The translations under genes and the position numbers were made by a program. Of a stretch of DNA of 48,529 nucleotides, positions 15,750 to 24,237 are shown piece by piece. The stretch lies in assembly GCF_001612725.1 (NCBI RefSeq), contig NZ_BDAZ01000037.1:1-48529 (forward strand), given 5' to 3'. The DNA is from Nocardia anaemiae NBRC 100462. GTDB lineage: Bacteria; Actinomycetota; Actinomycetes; Mycobacteriales; Mycobacteriaceae. Position 1 is the stretch's first letter. Every line of letters begins with the position of its first letter. The notes beneath the pieces are model-generated. The model was not told where the DNA came from. It made no database searches and saw only the letters and a program-made list of their open reading frames with translations.

Positions 15750-16961
15750 CTACCTGGGAAAGACAACCGGGAGTGCCGACAAAGCTCGATGGAAGGGCCC
15801 GGGCCGCCAAGTCAGGTTCTCGGCGGGAATCGCCAGTCGCATTCCGGGCACCGCGTCGAGGAGTTGGTCGATAGCGTCTTGGGCGATCAGGTACGCGGCT
15901 GTGCGGGCGGGGCAGGCGTGCGGTCCAGCGCTCCACGCCAGATGCGAACGGTTGCCGGTATGTTCACCAGCGCTGATCGCGGGATCGTTATTGCAACCGG
16001 CCATACTGATCACGACCGGCTGATCGGCGGGAAGCCAGACGTCATCGATCAGGACCGGCTGGCGCGGATAGGTGACGCAGAAGTTCGCCATCGGCGGATC
16101 GGTGAACAAGACTTCGTCGAGTGCATCGCGGGTGGACAGGCTGCCGCTCAGTATGTCGCCACCGAATCGGTCGTCGGTGAGCATCAGGAGCAACGTATTG
16201 ACGATCAGATTCTGCTGCGGCTCGATCCCCGCGCCATAGAGAACCACGAGCTGGTGGATCAACTCCACATCGTCGAGCTTGCTGGGATGGTGGAGTAATC
16301 GAGTGGCGATGTCGTCACCCGGTTCGGCTCGCTTGAGCTCGATCAACCGCGAAAGCGCCTCGGCAAGTATCGCATTGCCCCGTTCGGCGTCGATACCGTC
16401 GAACAGCGCCGCGATACCGGCCGCCACCTCGTGCCCTATCTCGGGCGGGCAGCCGATCATTGCGTTGACGACCGCGAAGGCGAGCGGAAAGGCGTACTCG
16501 TCGACCAATTCGACCGTGCCTGCATCGGGGAAACTGTCGATAAGCGGCGCGGCAAGGCGCTCAACCGTGGCGTGCAGTGCGTGTAGATCGAGCTCGTCGA
16601 TGCTCGCCGTATTGGCCTGTCGATAACGCGCATGCTCGATTCCGCTGCTGCGCAACGCATTCGGCCGCCATTCCAGGACCGGAAGCACCGAACACTCGGC
16701 CGGGACCGTTTTCTGCCAAGCCCGGGGGTCGGCCGGAAAGTGCTCCGGGTCGTGCAGGATTCTTATCGCGGTGCGATACCCGATTACCAGGGTGGCGGGC
16801 ACCCCGGGAGCTAGATAGACAGGTACCAGCGCGCCATAGCGTCGGCGCATCTGCCGGTAGAATTCGTGTGGATCCGCGGCGAATTCCGGACTGAACAACG
16901 GAACCCGTCGATCGTCGGGTTCGACCGGCGATTGGTGGTGTGGAATAGGACCCGTCACCAT
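15750..16961 (-). CDS. Atypical cytochrome P450 (ExxR arginine missing)
   Basis: A 403-aa P450 of the soluble bacterial class. The haem loop is WSAGPHACPAR, with the ligand Cys kept but the usual FxxGxHxCxG altered. The K-helix motif reads EVLF where ExxR is expected, so the near-invariant Arg is Phe. The I-helix is YGAGIEPQQN, lacking the usual acid-alcohol AGxDT pair. These three features recall the CYP157-like P450s of Streptomyces conservons, which also lack ExxR. It may bind haem but have unusual chemistry or a non-catalytic role. It is divergent from the LLM gene across a 450-bp gap with two heptad sites. GGGAGAGGG abuts the ATG. Confidence 0.85.
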   Translation of the reverse strand: MVTGPIPHHQSPVEPDDRRVPLFSPEFAADPHEFYRQMRRRYGALVPVYLAPGVPATLVIGYRTAIRILHDPEHFPADPRAWQKTVPAECSVLPVLEWRPNALRSSGIEHARYRQANTASIDELDLHALHATVERLAAPLIDSFPDAGTVELVDEYAFPLAFAVVNAMIGCPPEIGHEVAAGIAALFDGIDAERGNAILAEALSRLIELKRAEPGDDIATRLLHHPSKLDDVELIHQLVVLYGAGIEPQQNLIVNTLLLMLTDDRFGGDILSGSLSTRDALDEVLFTDPPMANFCVTYPRQPVLIDDVWLPADQPVVISMAGCNNDPAISAGEHTGNRSHLAWSAGPHACPARTAAYLIAQDAIDQLLDAVPGMRLAIPAENLTWRPGPFHRALSALPVVFPR

Positions 16962-17186
16962 CCCTCTCCCTGGGCGTCAAAAACTGCTGGTTTCATTTCT
17001 GGCTGTTGAGCATGCGTGCGAGTTCGGCAAGGGGACGTCGACGGGAATCCGGTGACACCCCGCCATGTACTCGCCCGGCGGCATGCGATCTGGCGAGGTG
17101 GCGAGCAAGGGCGAGTCGACGCAACTCCCCGTTGACGCGCACTTGTGTTGCTCGACCTCCAGCCGATCAGCACAAGCATCATCGTC

Positions 17187-17221
17187 TAGGTAGATCGAAG
17201 GCATCAGTAGCCCGTAGGTGT
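17187..17221 (+). promoter_or_regulatory. Three-heptad operator in the P450/LLM divergent region
   Basis: TAGGTAG (17187-17193), ten bases, TCAGTAG (17204-17210), four bases, TAGGTGT (17215-17221). The 17- and 11-bp steps exactly match the array in front of the LuxR gene. It lies about 225 bp upstream of the P450 start and 190 bp upstream of the LLM start. Confidence 0.55.
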
Positions 17222-17271
17222 CTGCGATGCCTGGACGCCATCGACTGCGCCAGCCGGAAGGCGCACAGGAA

Positions 17272-17295
17272 ACACCGATGCGCCGCAACTACCTA
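17272..17295 (-). promoter_or_regulatory. Second heptad pair in the P450/LLM divergent region
   Basis: On the minus strand TAGGTAG (17295-17289), ten bases, then TCGGTGT (17278-17272), 17 bp apart. Opposite in orientation to the 17187 site, as expected if each serves one of the two divergent genes. The rest of this 450-bp gap (16962-17411) shows no gene. Confidence 0.5.
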
Positions 17296-17411
17296 TGACG
17301 AAATGATCTCCAGACCGTACTCAGCACATACACGATTTCGGTTGCACCGATGAATTTCGGGTGGATCCGTCGTCGATTCGTCTGGATAGGCCGAAAGACA
17401 GGAGTTCAACC

Positions 17412-18215
17412 ATGGCGAGACCGTTTCGATTCGGGGTCGTTGCCCCGCTCAGAACCGATCTGCCGACGTGGCGAGATCGCGTGCGCCGCATCGCCGACAG
17501 CGGGTACTCGACATTTCTGGTGCCCGACTTCCCGCTCACGCAACCGGCGCCCGCTCCCATGCTGGCCGCCGTCGCGACCATGACCGACCTGCGCGTGGGC
17601 ACCTGGGTGTACGCTTCTCCGTTGCGTCCGGCCTGGTTGACGGCGTGGGAGTCGCATTCGCTTTCGCTACTGACCGACGGCCGTTTCGAGATGGGCATCG
17701 GTACCGGCAGGCCGGGAATCGAAGATGAGCTACGCGACAAGGGCATGCCCGTCGTGCCACCGAAGGAGCGCCTGGCCCAGGTGCGCGAGACCGTCGAGAA
17801 GCTGCGCGGCTTCGACGGCCCCGATCGTCATACGCCCGTCGCGATTGCCGTACAGGGACCGAAGGCGCGGGCGCTGGCGGCCGAAGTCGCGGACACTGTC
17901 ACCTTCGCGCTGGGAGCCCAGCCCCGGGCTGAGGTCACACGGCTTGCCGAGGATGTCCGGGCCCGCGGGGATGTCGAACTCGCACTCGCCGTGCCGGTAA
18001 TCGGCGACTCCGTCGCACCACACATGGCACCTCCCGACACCGACCCCGCCGCACTGCGCGCTGCGGATGCGGTGACCGTCCTCCCGGACGACCCAGCGGC
18101 AGCCGTGGAGGAAATCCAGCGGCGACGCGAGGAGATCGGCTTCTCCTACTTCGTCTTCGGCGCCGACTTCGCCGAACGGTTCGCACCGGTCGTCGCCGAA
18201 CTCGCCGGACGTTAG
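17412..18215 (+). CDS. LLM-class (F420-type) flavin oxidoreductase
   Basis: A 267-aa luciferase-like monooxygenase-fold protein: FRFGVVAPLRTD at the N terminus, DSGYSTFLVPDFP, and the family segment LTDGRFEMGIGTGRPGIEDE (about residues 88-107). The C-terminal half has DDPAAAVEEIQRRREEIGFS followed by YFVFGAD, typical of the F420-dependent TIGR03621-like group. It probably transfers hydride to or from F420 on a cluster intermediate. The ATG at 17412 has AGGAG 7 bp upstream, so it was preferred over the ATG at 17361. The heptad operators lie upstream. Confidence 0.85.
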   Translation: MARPFRFGVVAPLRTDLPTWRDRVRRIADSGYSTFLVPDFPLTQPAPAPMLAAVATMTDLRVGTWVYASPLRPAWLTAWESHSLSLLTDGRFEMGIGTGRPGIEDELRDKGMPVVPPKERLAQVRETVEKLRGFDGPDRHTPVAIAVQGPKARALAAEVADTVTFALGAQPRAEVTRLAEDVRARGDVELALAVPVIGDSVAPHMAPPDTDPAALRAADAVTVLPDDPAAAVEEIQRRREEIGFSYFVFGADFAERFAPVVAELAGR

Positions 18216-18339
18216 CCTCCGATCACCCATCCGCCAAGGCCATGAGCGGCCCGTGAAACTGCGCTACGACCGCACACGCTGACCCCGGGACCGGCGAACG
18301 CCACCGTCACGCGCCGTCACAACGAACAGGTTCCGGGCC

Positions 18340-18371
18340 CTTGACCTAGAGCGCACTCCAAGGCTTATGTT
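18340..18371 (+). promoter_or_regulatory. MerR-type 19-bp-spacer promoter of the SDR gene
   Basis: TTGACC (18341-18346), a 19-bp spacer, then TATGTT (18366-18371). The spacer carries TAGAGCGCACTCCAAG, the element typical of MerR-family operators, with CTTG and CAAG outer arms at 18340-18343 and 18359-18362. MerR activators twist such over-long promoters into an active shape. Transcription would begin about 18378-18379, on the second in-frame ATG. No merR gene is present in the window. Confidence 0.7.
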
Positions 18372-18378
18372 CGCTGTC

Positions 18379-19122
18379 ATGGACGAACGCAACGTACTCG
18401 TCAACCGTGTAGCTCTGGTCACCGGCGGATCCCGCGGCATCGGTCGGGCCGTCGCGCAGACACTGGCCGGTGCTGGGGCGGCGGTTGCCGTCAACTATCG
18501 CAATCGACAGGACGAGGCAGCCGCAACGGTCGCCGAGATCGAACGGGCCGGAGGCGCAGCGATCGCGGTGCAGGCCGATGTTGCCGTGCGGGCCGAGGTG
18601 GATGCGATGACCGAGCGCGTCGAGTCCGAGCTCGGTCCTGTCGACGTACTGGTGAACAATGCCGGAATCGCCACTATCCGTGGCGTGGACGACATCACCG
18701 AAGAGGACTTCGACCAGACGCTGGCGGTCAATTTGAAGTCAGCGTTTCTGTGCACCCAAGCGGTAATCCCCGGGATGCGGAAACGAGGCTGGGGGCGGAT
18801 TGTGAACGTCTCGTCCGTAGCGGCTCGGGGCGCGGGCGGCATCGGTGTGCATTACAACGCGTCCAAAGCCGGTCTGGAAGGGCTGACACGCGGCTACGCC
18901 GCGCGCCTTGCCGCCGACGGGATCACGGTCAATGCCATCGCACCTGGACTCATCGACACGGAAATGGCTGTGCCACTGAAGGAATCGGGTGTCGCCGACC
19001 GGCTGCCGGTCGGCCGCATCGGCACACCCGACGAGATCGGTCAGGCGGTCCTCATGATGATCGGCAACGGTTTCCTCACCGGGCAGACGGTAGCGGTGAA
19101 CGGCGGCGGAAGCTTCCTCTGA
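18379..19122 (+). CDS. Short-chain dehydrogenase/reductase (FabG-like)
   Basis: A 247-aa classical SDR: cofactor motif TGGSRGIG (about residues 15-22), NNAG at about 90, catalytic Ser in NVSSVAA, YNASK with the Tyr/Lys pair, and the C-terminal GFLTGQTVAVNGGGSFL. YRNR after beta-2 suggests NADP(H) preference. It interconverts a ketone and an alcohol; substrate unknown. ATG 18367 lies inside the -10 element and cannot be on the transcript, so ATG 18379, at the expected transcription start, is chosen, giving a leaderless mRNA. It is convergent with the P450 gene (27-bp gap). Confidence 0.9.
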   Translation: MDERNVLVNRVALVTGGSRGIGRAVAQTLAGAGAAVAVNYRNRQDEAAATVAEIERAGGAAIAVQADVAVRAEVDAMTERVESELGPVDVLVNNAGIATIRGVDDITEEDFDQTLAVNLKSAFLCTQAVIPGMRKRGWGRIVNVSSVAARGAGGIGVHYNASKAGLEGLTRGYAARLAADGITVNAIAPGLIDTEMAVPLKESGVADRLPVGRIGTPDEIGQAVLMMIGNGFLTGQTVAVNGGGSFL

Positions 19123-19149
19123 GAATCTCACCTGCTATGACCGGAAAGA

Positions 19150-20466
19150 TCAGTCGCTCCAAGGGTGTACTCGCATCAGCAGTTTGTCGGGAATCAATGT
19201 GGCGGAGGCTTTTTCGGCGGTCTTATGGGTCGGGACCAGTCGGTAGCGCCGTGCGATGGTGGTGACGACCGTGACCATCTCGAGCATCGCGAACCGCTGC
19301 CCGATGCAGTTCTGCGGGCCTGTGCCGAACGGGAGGTAGGCAGCGCGGTTCATCGTGCCCGCCCGCTGGGGCAGCCAACGGTCCGGATCGAAACGCTCGG
19401 GGTCCGGATAGTGAGCCGGTTCCCGGTGAATCGCATAGGGGCTGAACAGGATATGGGCACCTGCCGGGATTTCGTGCGCGCCGAGACGGACGCGGCGAAC
19501 GGAATATCTGGATACCAGCCACGGCGGCGGATACAACCGCAAGGTCTCCCGTATCACCCGTCGGGGGTAATCGGGATCCCCGACGACCGCGGCGGCATGC
19601 AGCTGCCACTCGACTTCGGGGTTGGCCGCCACCGCGTGCCAGAGCCAGGACATCGCGTTACCAGTGGTTTCGGTGCCTGCGAACAACAGGTTCACCATCT
19701 CGTCTCGGATCTGATCGTCGGTCAGACCGATTCCGCTATCGGCATCGCGCGCGGCCAGCAGCGCCGAGAGCAGGTCGTCCTGACCGGCGCCGATGTTCTG
19801 GTACGCCTGGACCAGTCTGGTGACCGTATCCCGCAATCTGGCGTTCGCGGCGTCGAATCGCTTGTTGCCGGGCAGCGGAAGACGTTCCAGACCCGTCGCG
19901 GAGAGCAACACGCGCCAGGCAACACCCCGCAGCACTAACGGCAGGTCGTGTTCGATCAGCGCGGCGTCGGTTGCCGTCGGTTCGATGGAGCACAGCGCCC
20001 GCATCACGACAGTCAGTGCCAGCGACCGCATGGCGGCAGCGGCATCGATCAGATCGCCCGGCCGCAAGTCGGCGATCAGCCGCTGCGTCGCGTGCCGCAT
20101 CATAGCGGCCTGCCGGTCGACCAGCCGGTGCTGAAATGCCGCCTGCACCAGGCGTCTCCGCTCCCGGTGTATCGGACCGCTGAGCGTGGATAGTGAATCC
20201 CCGAGAAGTCCAGCGAGTTTCACGTAGTGCACGCCCTTGACGAAGGCCGATGTTTCCGAAACCATCACCGCGCGAACGAGATCCGGGTTGCTCACCATAT
20301 ACGCCGCCAGGGGACCCAGGTACACCCGCGTCATCGGTGCGAGCGCGCCGCATTCCCGGACGAAGACCAGCGGCCGCCGCGCCAGAGCGGGTAGGTGTCC
20401 GAGCACGGGCACCCGGCCGGGCGCGGTCGGGACGTCGGCCCAGCGCTCAGTCGTTTCAGATCGCAT
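19150..20466 (-). CDS. Cytochrome P450 (pentalenene-oxygenase-like)
   Basis: A 438-aa P450 with all canonical motifs: AGTETTGN in the I-helix, IRETLRLYPP (ExxR), PERFDPDRW, and the haem loop FGTGPQNCIGQR. The opening APGRVPVLGHLPALARRPL and the overall form resemble bacterial P450s such as pentalenene oxygenase that act on terpenes, unlike the CYP105-type soluble class. ATG 20466 overlaps the stop of the upstream gene (an alternative start is 20472), so it is the third gene of a leftward operon. It probably hydroxylates the product of the upstream enzymes. Terpene as substrate is inference. Confidence 0.9.
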   Translation of the reverse strand: MRSETTERWADVPTAPGRVPVLGHLPALARRPLVFVRECGALAPMTRVYLGPLAAYMVSNPDLVRAVMVSETSAFVKGVHYVKLAGLLGDSLSTLSGPIHRERRRLVQAAFQHRLVDRQAAMMRHATQRLIADLRPGDLIDAAAAMRSLALTVVMRALCSIEPTATDAALIEHDLPLVLRGVAWRVLLSATGLERLPLPGNKRFDAANARLRDTVTRLVQAYQNIGAGQDDLLSALLAARDADSGIGLTDDQIRDEMVNLLFAGTETTGNAMSWLWHAVAANPEVEWQLHAAAVVGDPDYPRRVIRETLRLYPPPWLVSRYSVRRVRLGAHEIPAGAHILFSPYAIHREPAHYPDPERFDPDRWLPQRAGTMNRAAYLPFGTGPQNCIGQRFAMLEMVTVVTTIARRYRLVPTHKTAEKASATLIPDKLLMRVHPWSD

Positions 20467-21758
20467 AGTCACCGGCCAGATCGTCGTATCGGTGCGAGTA
20501 GAGGGTTTGGTGGAAGCGCACGAATCGCCGGGTCACCTCGATGATCCGGCGATCGGACAGAATTGCCTCGAGGTCGGAAAGGCGTTGTGCCAGAGTTTCA
20601 CTCTGCGACCGATAGAGGTCGGCATAGTAGTCGAGTGCGTCGACAAACACCGCCAGCCCCTCGTCCAGCGAATCGGCAGCGGTGCACCTCGTACAGGCAA
20701 ATGTTGAACTCGCCGTGGCGCAGATCCTTCCGGAACCGATTCAGCTCGGGCTCCGCTGCCGCCCGGACCAGCAGGTCGATGGCCGTGCCATGGGACTCGC
20801 TCGGGTAGGTCGCGCGGCACTTGGCGACGAACTCGGCGCGCTGACCAGCCGACTGTCGCAATAGTGTCGTGCCGATGTCGTTCTGCAGCCGTACCAGCAG
20901 CGCCGCGGTATCGAACGCCCGCTCCAGCAGGCCGGAATCCAGCGCGGTGCGATATCCCCTGTCCGACAGGGAGATTTCGTTGAACACCGCGCCGAAATAT
21001 CCGAGCGTCGGGACGACCAGGATCGCATCTCGGCCGGAGGCGACCAGGTCCGCACGCGTGAGATCGGGCGCGGTGAGCGTGCGCCCGACGGCCGAATATC
21101 GTTGCACCGTCCTGGCGCGAACGAGGGCCTCGGTCCGGGTGCCCGCGATCGAAGCGAGGACGTCGCGGCCGGATTCGAGGTTGGCGGCCAACCCACTCCA
21201 GAGCGCCGCGGTCGTGGCATCGCTGCTCGGCCCGATCCCCTCGCCCGCGTACCGGCGCGCGACCGCGGCGTGGAAATGCGGCACCAGATTCCGTTCGGCG
21301 CCGCCGAGTCGCGCGCATCGAGGAGCCAGCTCGGCAAGCAGATCCGCAGCGGGCCGGTCGGTGGGCCGACACAGATCGGCGACGGCGATGGCATTGAAAT
21401 CCAGGAGCAGGTCGCGTAATTCGCTGTCCGCGCCCGGCGGCACGGTGGCCAGCCCGAGCCCCAGATTGTCCGAGACCACCTCGAATATCTGATAAAGGTT
21501 CACCGGCACCGCGCAGCGCAGCCTGGTGTGCCAATCATCCTTGCCGGGCAGCCCCGAGAGCATGGCCGCGGTCAGGTTGCCGAGCTGCGTCAGCGCGATG
21601 ATGCGGCAGAACAACGCCCGCTCGGGATTACGCGCCGACAGCGCCCAACGGAAGTAGTTGCGATAGGCCTCGTCCGGAAGGTACCGATCCAGCTGTGCCT
21701 GCAGGGCATTCCGTGTGGTGCGCGCCGCATCGCGGCGTCGGTCGACGGTCAGGGGCAC
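20456..21758 (-). CDS. Helical protein with terpene-synthase-like NDI motif, apparently frameshifted
   Basis: No family is recognised with certainty. The first frame gives about 360 residues of alpha-helical sequence (YFRWALSARNPERALF, AVPVNLYQIFEVVSDNLGL, LLVRLQNDIGTTLLRQ, HGEFNICLYE). NDIGT resembles the NSE metal motif of class I terpene synthases, but the final Glu is missing and no clear DDxxD is seen. Near 20680 coding character passes to another frame by skipping one base and runs ADSLDEGLAVFVDALDYYA to GDYAI and stop at 20456, overlapping the P450 start. Either a +1 shift, an assembly error or a true lesion. GTG 21758 or TTG 21764 follows the methyltransferase stop. Confidence 0.6.
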
Positions 21759-21760
21759 CG

Positions 21761-22639
21761 TCAATTCTTGACACAAGTGAACTGCATAACATCGAAGATG
21801 CCGCGGCGGAATCCGTTCGCACATCCGGTCAAATACCGCATGTAAGTGTCGTAAATATCTTCACCGCAGAGTTCGACAGCGCGAACCCGGTTATCGGCGA
21901 GCCGGTTGGCCCACTCGTCCAGCGTCTTGGCGTAGTGCTGCTGCAGAGAATGCATTCGCTCCACCGTGAAGCCGCCGTTCTCCGCATATTCGCGCACGCC
22001 CCGGAGCGGCCCGCTGCCGGTTGCGAGGGGGAGCTGGCCACCGGGAAATATCACGTCACGGATGAAGCGCATGAATGCCAGATCGTCGCGCGACAACCTG
22101 TCACCCCGTTCGTGCAGCTTGTCCCGACCGCTCACGACAATCGTGTGTAGCAGCATACGTCCGCTCGTCGGGAGAATGTTGTAAGCGAACTCGAAAAATG
22201 CCTCGTAGCGCTCCTGCCTGAAATGTTCGAAGGCACCGATGCTCACGATGCGGTCCGCTCGGCCCTCGAACTCCTCCCACCCCTGTAACCGGACCTCGCC
22301 GCCGGTTTCGGCGCGTCGGGCGAGCTGGGTGGCAACATATTCGTGCTGGTTACGGCTGAGCGTGAGACCGATTACATCAACGCTGAAGTGATCCTGGGCA
22401 CGCGCCATCAGTGAGCCCCACCCGCATCCGATATCGAGCAGTTTCATTCCCGGGCGCAGATCGAGTTTCCCCAACGCAAGGTCGATCTTTGCCGCCTGGG
22501 CCTGCTCCAGCGTATAGCTGTCACTTTCGAAATATGCGCAGCTGTACGTGCGGGACTCATCCAGGAACAGGGCAAAGAAATCATCGGAGAGATCGTAATG
22601 TGCCTGCACGTCGGCGTAGGACGGTGTTGTGATGTTCAC
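21761..22639 (-). CDS. Cyclopropane-fatty-acid/mycolic-acid-synthase-type SAM methyltransferase
   Basis: A 292-aa methyltransferase of the CmaA/MmaA/UmaA family: HYDLSDDFFALFLDESRTYS, CAYFES, the SAM site LDIGCGWGSL, and GAFEHF, all family hallmarks. These enzymes add a methyl or methylene carbon to a double bond through a carbocation; mycolate-type members act on acyl-ACP chains. First gene of the leftward operon with the NDI-motif protein and P450, so it may instead act on an isoprenoid or other alkene intermediate (inference). It starts with GTG 22639. A heptad array lies about 55-90 bp upstream. Confidence 0.88.
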   Translation of the reverse strand: MNITTPSYADVQAHYDLSDDFFALFLDESRTYSCAYFESDSYTLEQAQAAKIDLALGKLDLRPGMKLLDIGCGWGSLMARAQDHFSVDVIGLTLSRNQHEYVATQLARRAETGGEVRLQGWEEFEGRADRIVSIGAFEHFRQERYEAFFEFAYNILPTSGRMLLHTIVVSGRDKLHERGDRLSRDDLAFMRFIRDVIFPGGQLPLATGSGPLRGVREYAENGGFTVERMHSLQQHYAKTLDEWANRLADNRVRAVELCGEDIYDTYMRYLTGCANGFRRGIFDVMQFTCVKN

Positions 22640-22692
22640 GCACAGCAGCCTAATGCCACAAATTCATGAACCGGGTTCCCATTGTCGAGAAT

Positions 22693-22729
22693 TCGGTAGG
22701 GTACCTATTATCTACCGATCAGATACCGA
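22693..22729 (-). promoter_or_regulatory. Heptad array before the methyltransferase operon
   Basis: On the minus strand, TCGGTAT (22729-22723), TCGGTAG (22718-22712) and TAGGTAC (22707-22701), each 11 bp apart with 4-bp spacers, a layout like SARP heptameric direct repeats. TCGGTAG on the plus strand at 22693-22699 also pairs with CTACCGA at 22712-22718 as an inverted repeat. It lies in the 296-bp gap between the operon and the next gene's terminator. Confidence 0.55.
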
Positions 22730-22885
22730 TGCATTCGATGATCCCTAGGTGATAATCGCACTACATGAAATATCGCGAAGTTACGTTTTCGCTGGCGACC
22801 ACTTTGCGCGCGCTGTCCAGTTCAGTGGGATGACCGCCCGGCGGGCGATTTAGAATGGTGACGCCCAGAGTCGGTGCTTCGACGG

Positions 22886-22918
22886 CCCGAAACCCCTTCG
22901 TCCGGAAAGGGTTTCGGG
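22886..22918 (-). terminator. Terminator hairpin after the secreted four-Cys protein
   Basis: CCCGAAACCC and GGGTTTCGGG form a 10-bp perfect stem, extended by TT/AA around a small bulge. It lies 18 bp beyond the stop of the leftward gene at 22936. Confidence 0.7.
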
Positions 22919-22935
22919 TCGATGTGCGGTGGTCG

Positions 22936-23370
22936 TCAGTTGGTCAGGAAGCAGCGGTCGTTCGGCAGGGATTCGACTGTTCCGGCGGGAAGGGTGACTT
23001 TGGCGCAGGCCAGCGTTGGGTACGAGCTGGGCGTATCGGAGCCAGCGGGGAAGTCGGCGCAGTAGGTGATGGCGAGATGGTCGCCCGTGGTCACAGCTCG
23101 ATTGAGCGTGAAATCCGCTGGGGCGGCCTCGCGCGCGGACAGCGAATTCTGCTGTGGGTCACCGTCTATCATCAGAGTGCATTGCACGGTGCCGTCGGCG
23201 AGATCGGTACTGATCTGGCGCAATGTCGCGGTGACCGTGTCGCCCGCGATGGTCAGGGTTGCACTGCTGGGCGGAATGATGGTCGCCTCGGCGAGCGCAG
23301 GGACGGCGATGATGGCCGCTGCGGCCGATGATGCGACGACAAACCCTCGAACTGTTCTGCGTGCGACCAT
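22936..23370 (-). CDS. Secreted small four-cysteine protein, unknown family
   Basis: A 144-aa protein with a clear Sec signal peptide (VARRTVRGFVVASSAAAAII, cleavage likely after ALAEA, about residue 29). The mature part is about 115 residues with four cysteines (VQC, TYC, LAC, DRC), suggesting two disulfides, and a beta-rich look (DTVTATLRQISTDLADGTV). No domain is recognised. ATG 23370 was chosen because AAAGGA precedes it; an upstream TTG is weaker. It follows the Clp-N-like gene by 14 bp, so it is the second gene of an operon. Confidence 0.7.
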   Translation of the reverse strand: MVARRTVRGFVVASSAAAAIIAVPALAEATIIPPSSATLTIAGDTVTATLRQISTDLADGTVQCTLMIDGDPQQNSLSAREAAPADFTLNRAVTTGDHLAITYCADFPAGSDTPSSYPTLACAKVTLPAGTVESLPNDRCFLTN

Positions 23371-23384
23371 GTGAATTTGTCCTT

Positions 23385-24161
23385 TCAATCCATGGGTTGT
23401 AAAAGGTCGAATTTCGCTGCCGGAACGGACGTCGAGGTCTGCATGCCCGATGACCGGTGGGATCCCCGATCGTGCCTGATCGCGTATGCCACCGATAACA
23501 CGACGATCATCAACACCGCGGCGACGAGTACCGCGATATCCACTTGCCTTCTCCGGCGCCAGTATTCGGGGTCTACGTCGGTGGGCGCGATCATCGGGGC
23601 GCTGGGCGGCGGCCCGGCCGGTGGCCCGCTCCGAGCCGCATGTGCCGCATGCGACTCGGCCGATACAGTCGGCAGGATCGTGTCCAGTCCGATCAACGGC
23701 ACGCCGAGGATGTCCGACTGCAGCAAGTCGAGCAACTCCTCGCGTGACAGTCCGCCGTCGCGCAAGGCCTGTGCCGCAGCGCTGGAATCATCGGCGACCA
23801 GACCGATTGCCAGAATTCCCACCGGTAGCGGCCACATGTTGTACCGACACGTCAAGCGCCAAGCGACATCGAGAGCCACCGAGCACGTCTGCGTCAGCTG
23901 GATGTCCTCCCAGCTCTGTTCGCCGCAGGTGTTGGGATCGACGACTACCTTGCCCGTCACGGCATCGGCGTCTCCGACATGGAGCCAGATGCGATGCCAT
24001 GCCACGGGGGCGTCGGCACGCATCAACGCGACCAGCAGCTCCCTCGTGTCCACCGGTCCCGTGGCCGCCCGTCCGCCCGCAGCCCGCAACGCGGTCGACA
24101 CGGTGGAATGCAGTGGTACGCCTGGCAATACGGTCGTTGCCCCAGGCGGCCTGTCGTTCAT
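23385..24161 (-). CDS. Clp-N-domain-like protein with C-terminal membrane anchor
   Basis: A 258-aa protein. The N-terminal half resembles a Clp R (ClpA/ClpC N-terminal) domain: STALRAAGGRAATGPVDTR, ELLVALMRADAPVAW, and later GGLSREELLDLLQSDILGV, so it may bind peptides or adaptors. A Pro-rich linker (GPPAGPPPSAP) leads to one transmembrane helix at about 210-232 (IAVLVAAVLMIVVLSVAY) and a short tail. There is no AAA module. It is paired with a secreted four-Cys protein downstream and has a TAGGTAG site about 80 bp upstream. Domain assignment is moderate; function unknown. Confidence 0.65.
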   Translation of the reverse strand: MNDRPPGATTVLPGVPLHSTVSTALRAAGGRAATGPVDTRELLVALMRADAPVAWHRIWLHVGDADAVTGKVVVDPNTCGEQSWEDIQLTQTCSVALDVAWRLTCRYNMWPLPVGILAIGLVADDSSAAAQALRDGGLSREELLDLLQSDILGVPLIGLDTILPTVSAESHAAHAARSGPPAGPPPSAPMIAPTDVDPEYWRRRRQVDIAVLVAAVLMIVVLSVAYAIRHDRGSHRSSGMQTSTSVPAAKFDLLQPMD

Positions 24162-24237
24162 TCTTCCCCCGACTGTTCCCTCATGTATGGCGCATTAGAA
24201 GCCCACCACGCCGTGTTCCATGGAGATCATCGCGTCA

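Noticed and set aside
15728..15760. Another TACCT heptad-like match near the P450 stop
   Set aside because: It is formed by the last coding bases and stop codon of the P450 and lacks a partner heptad.
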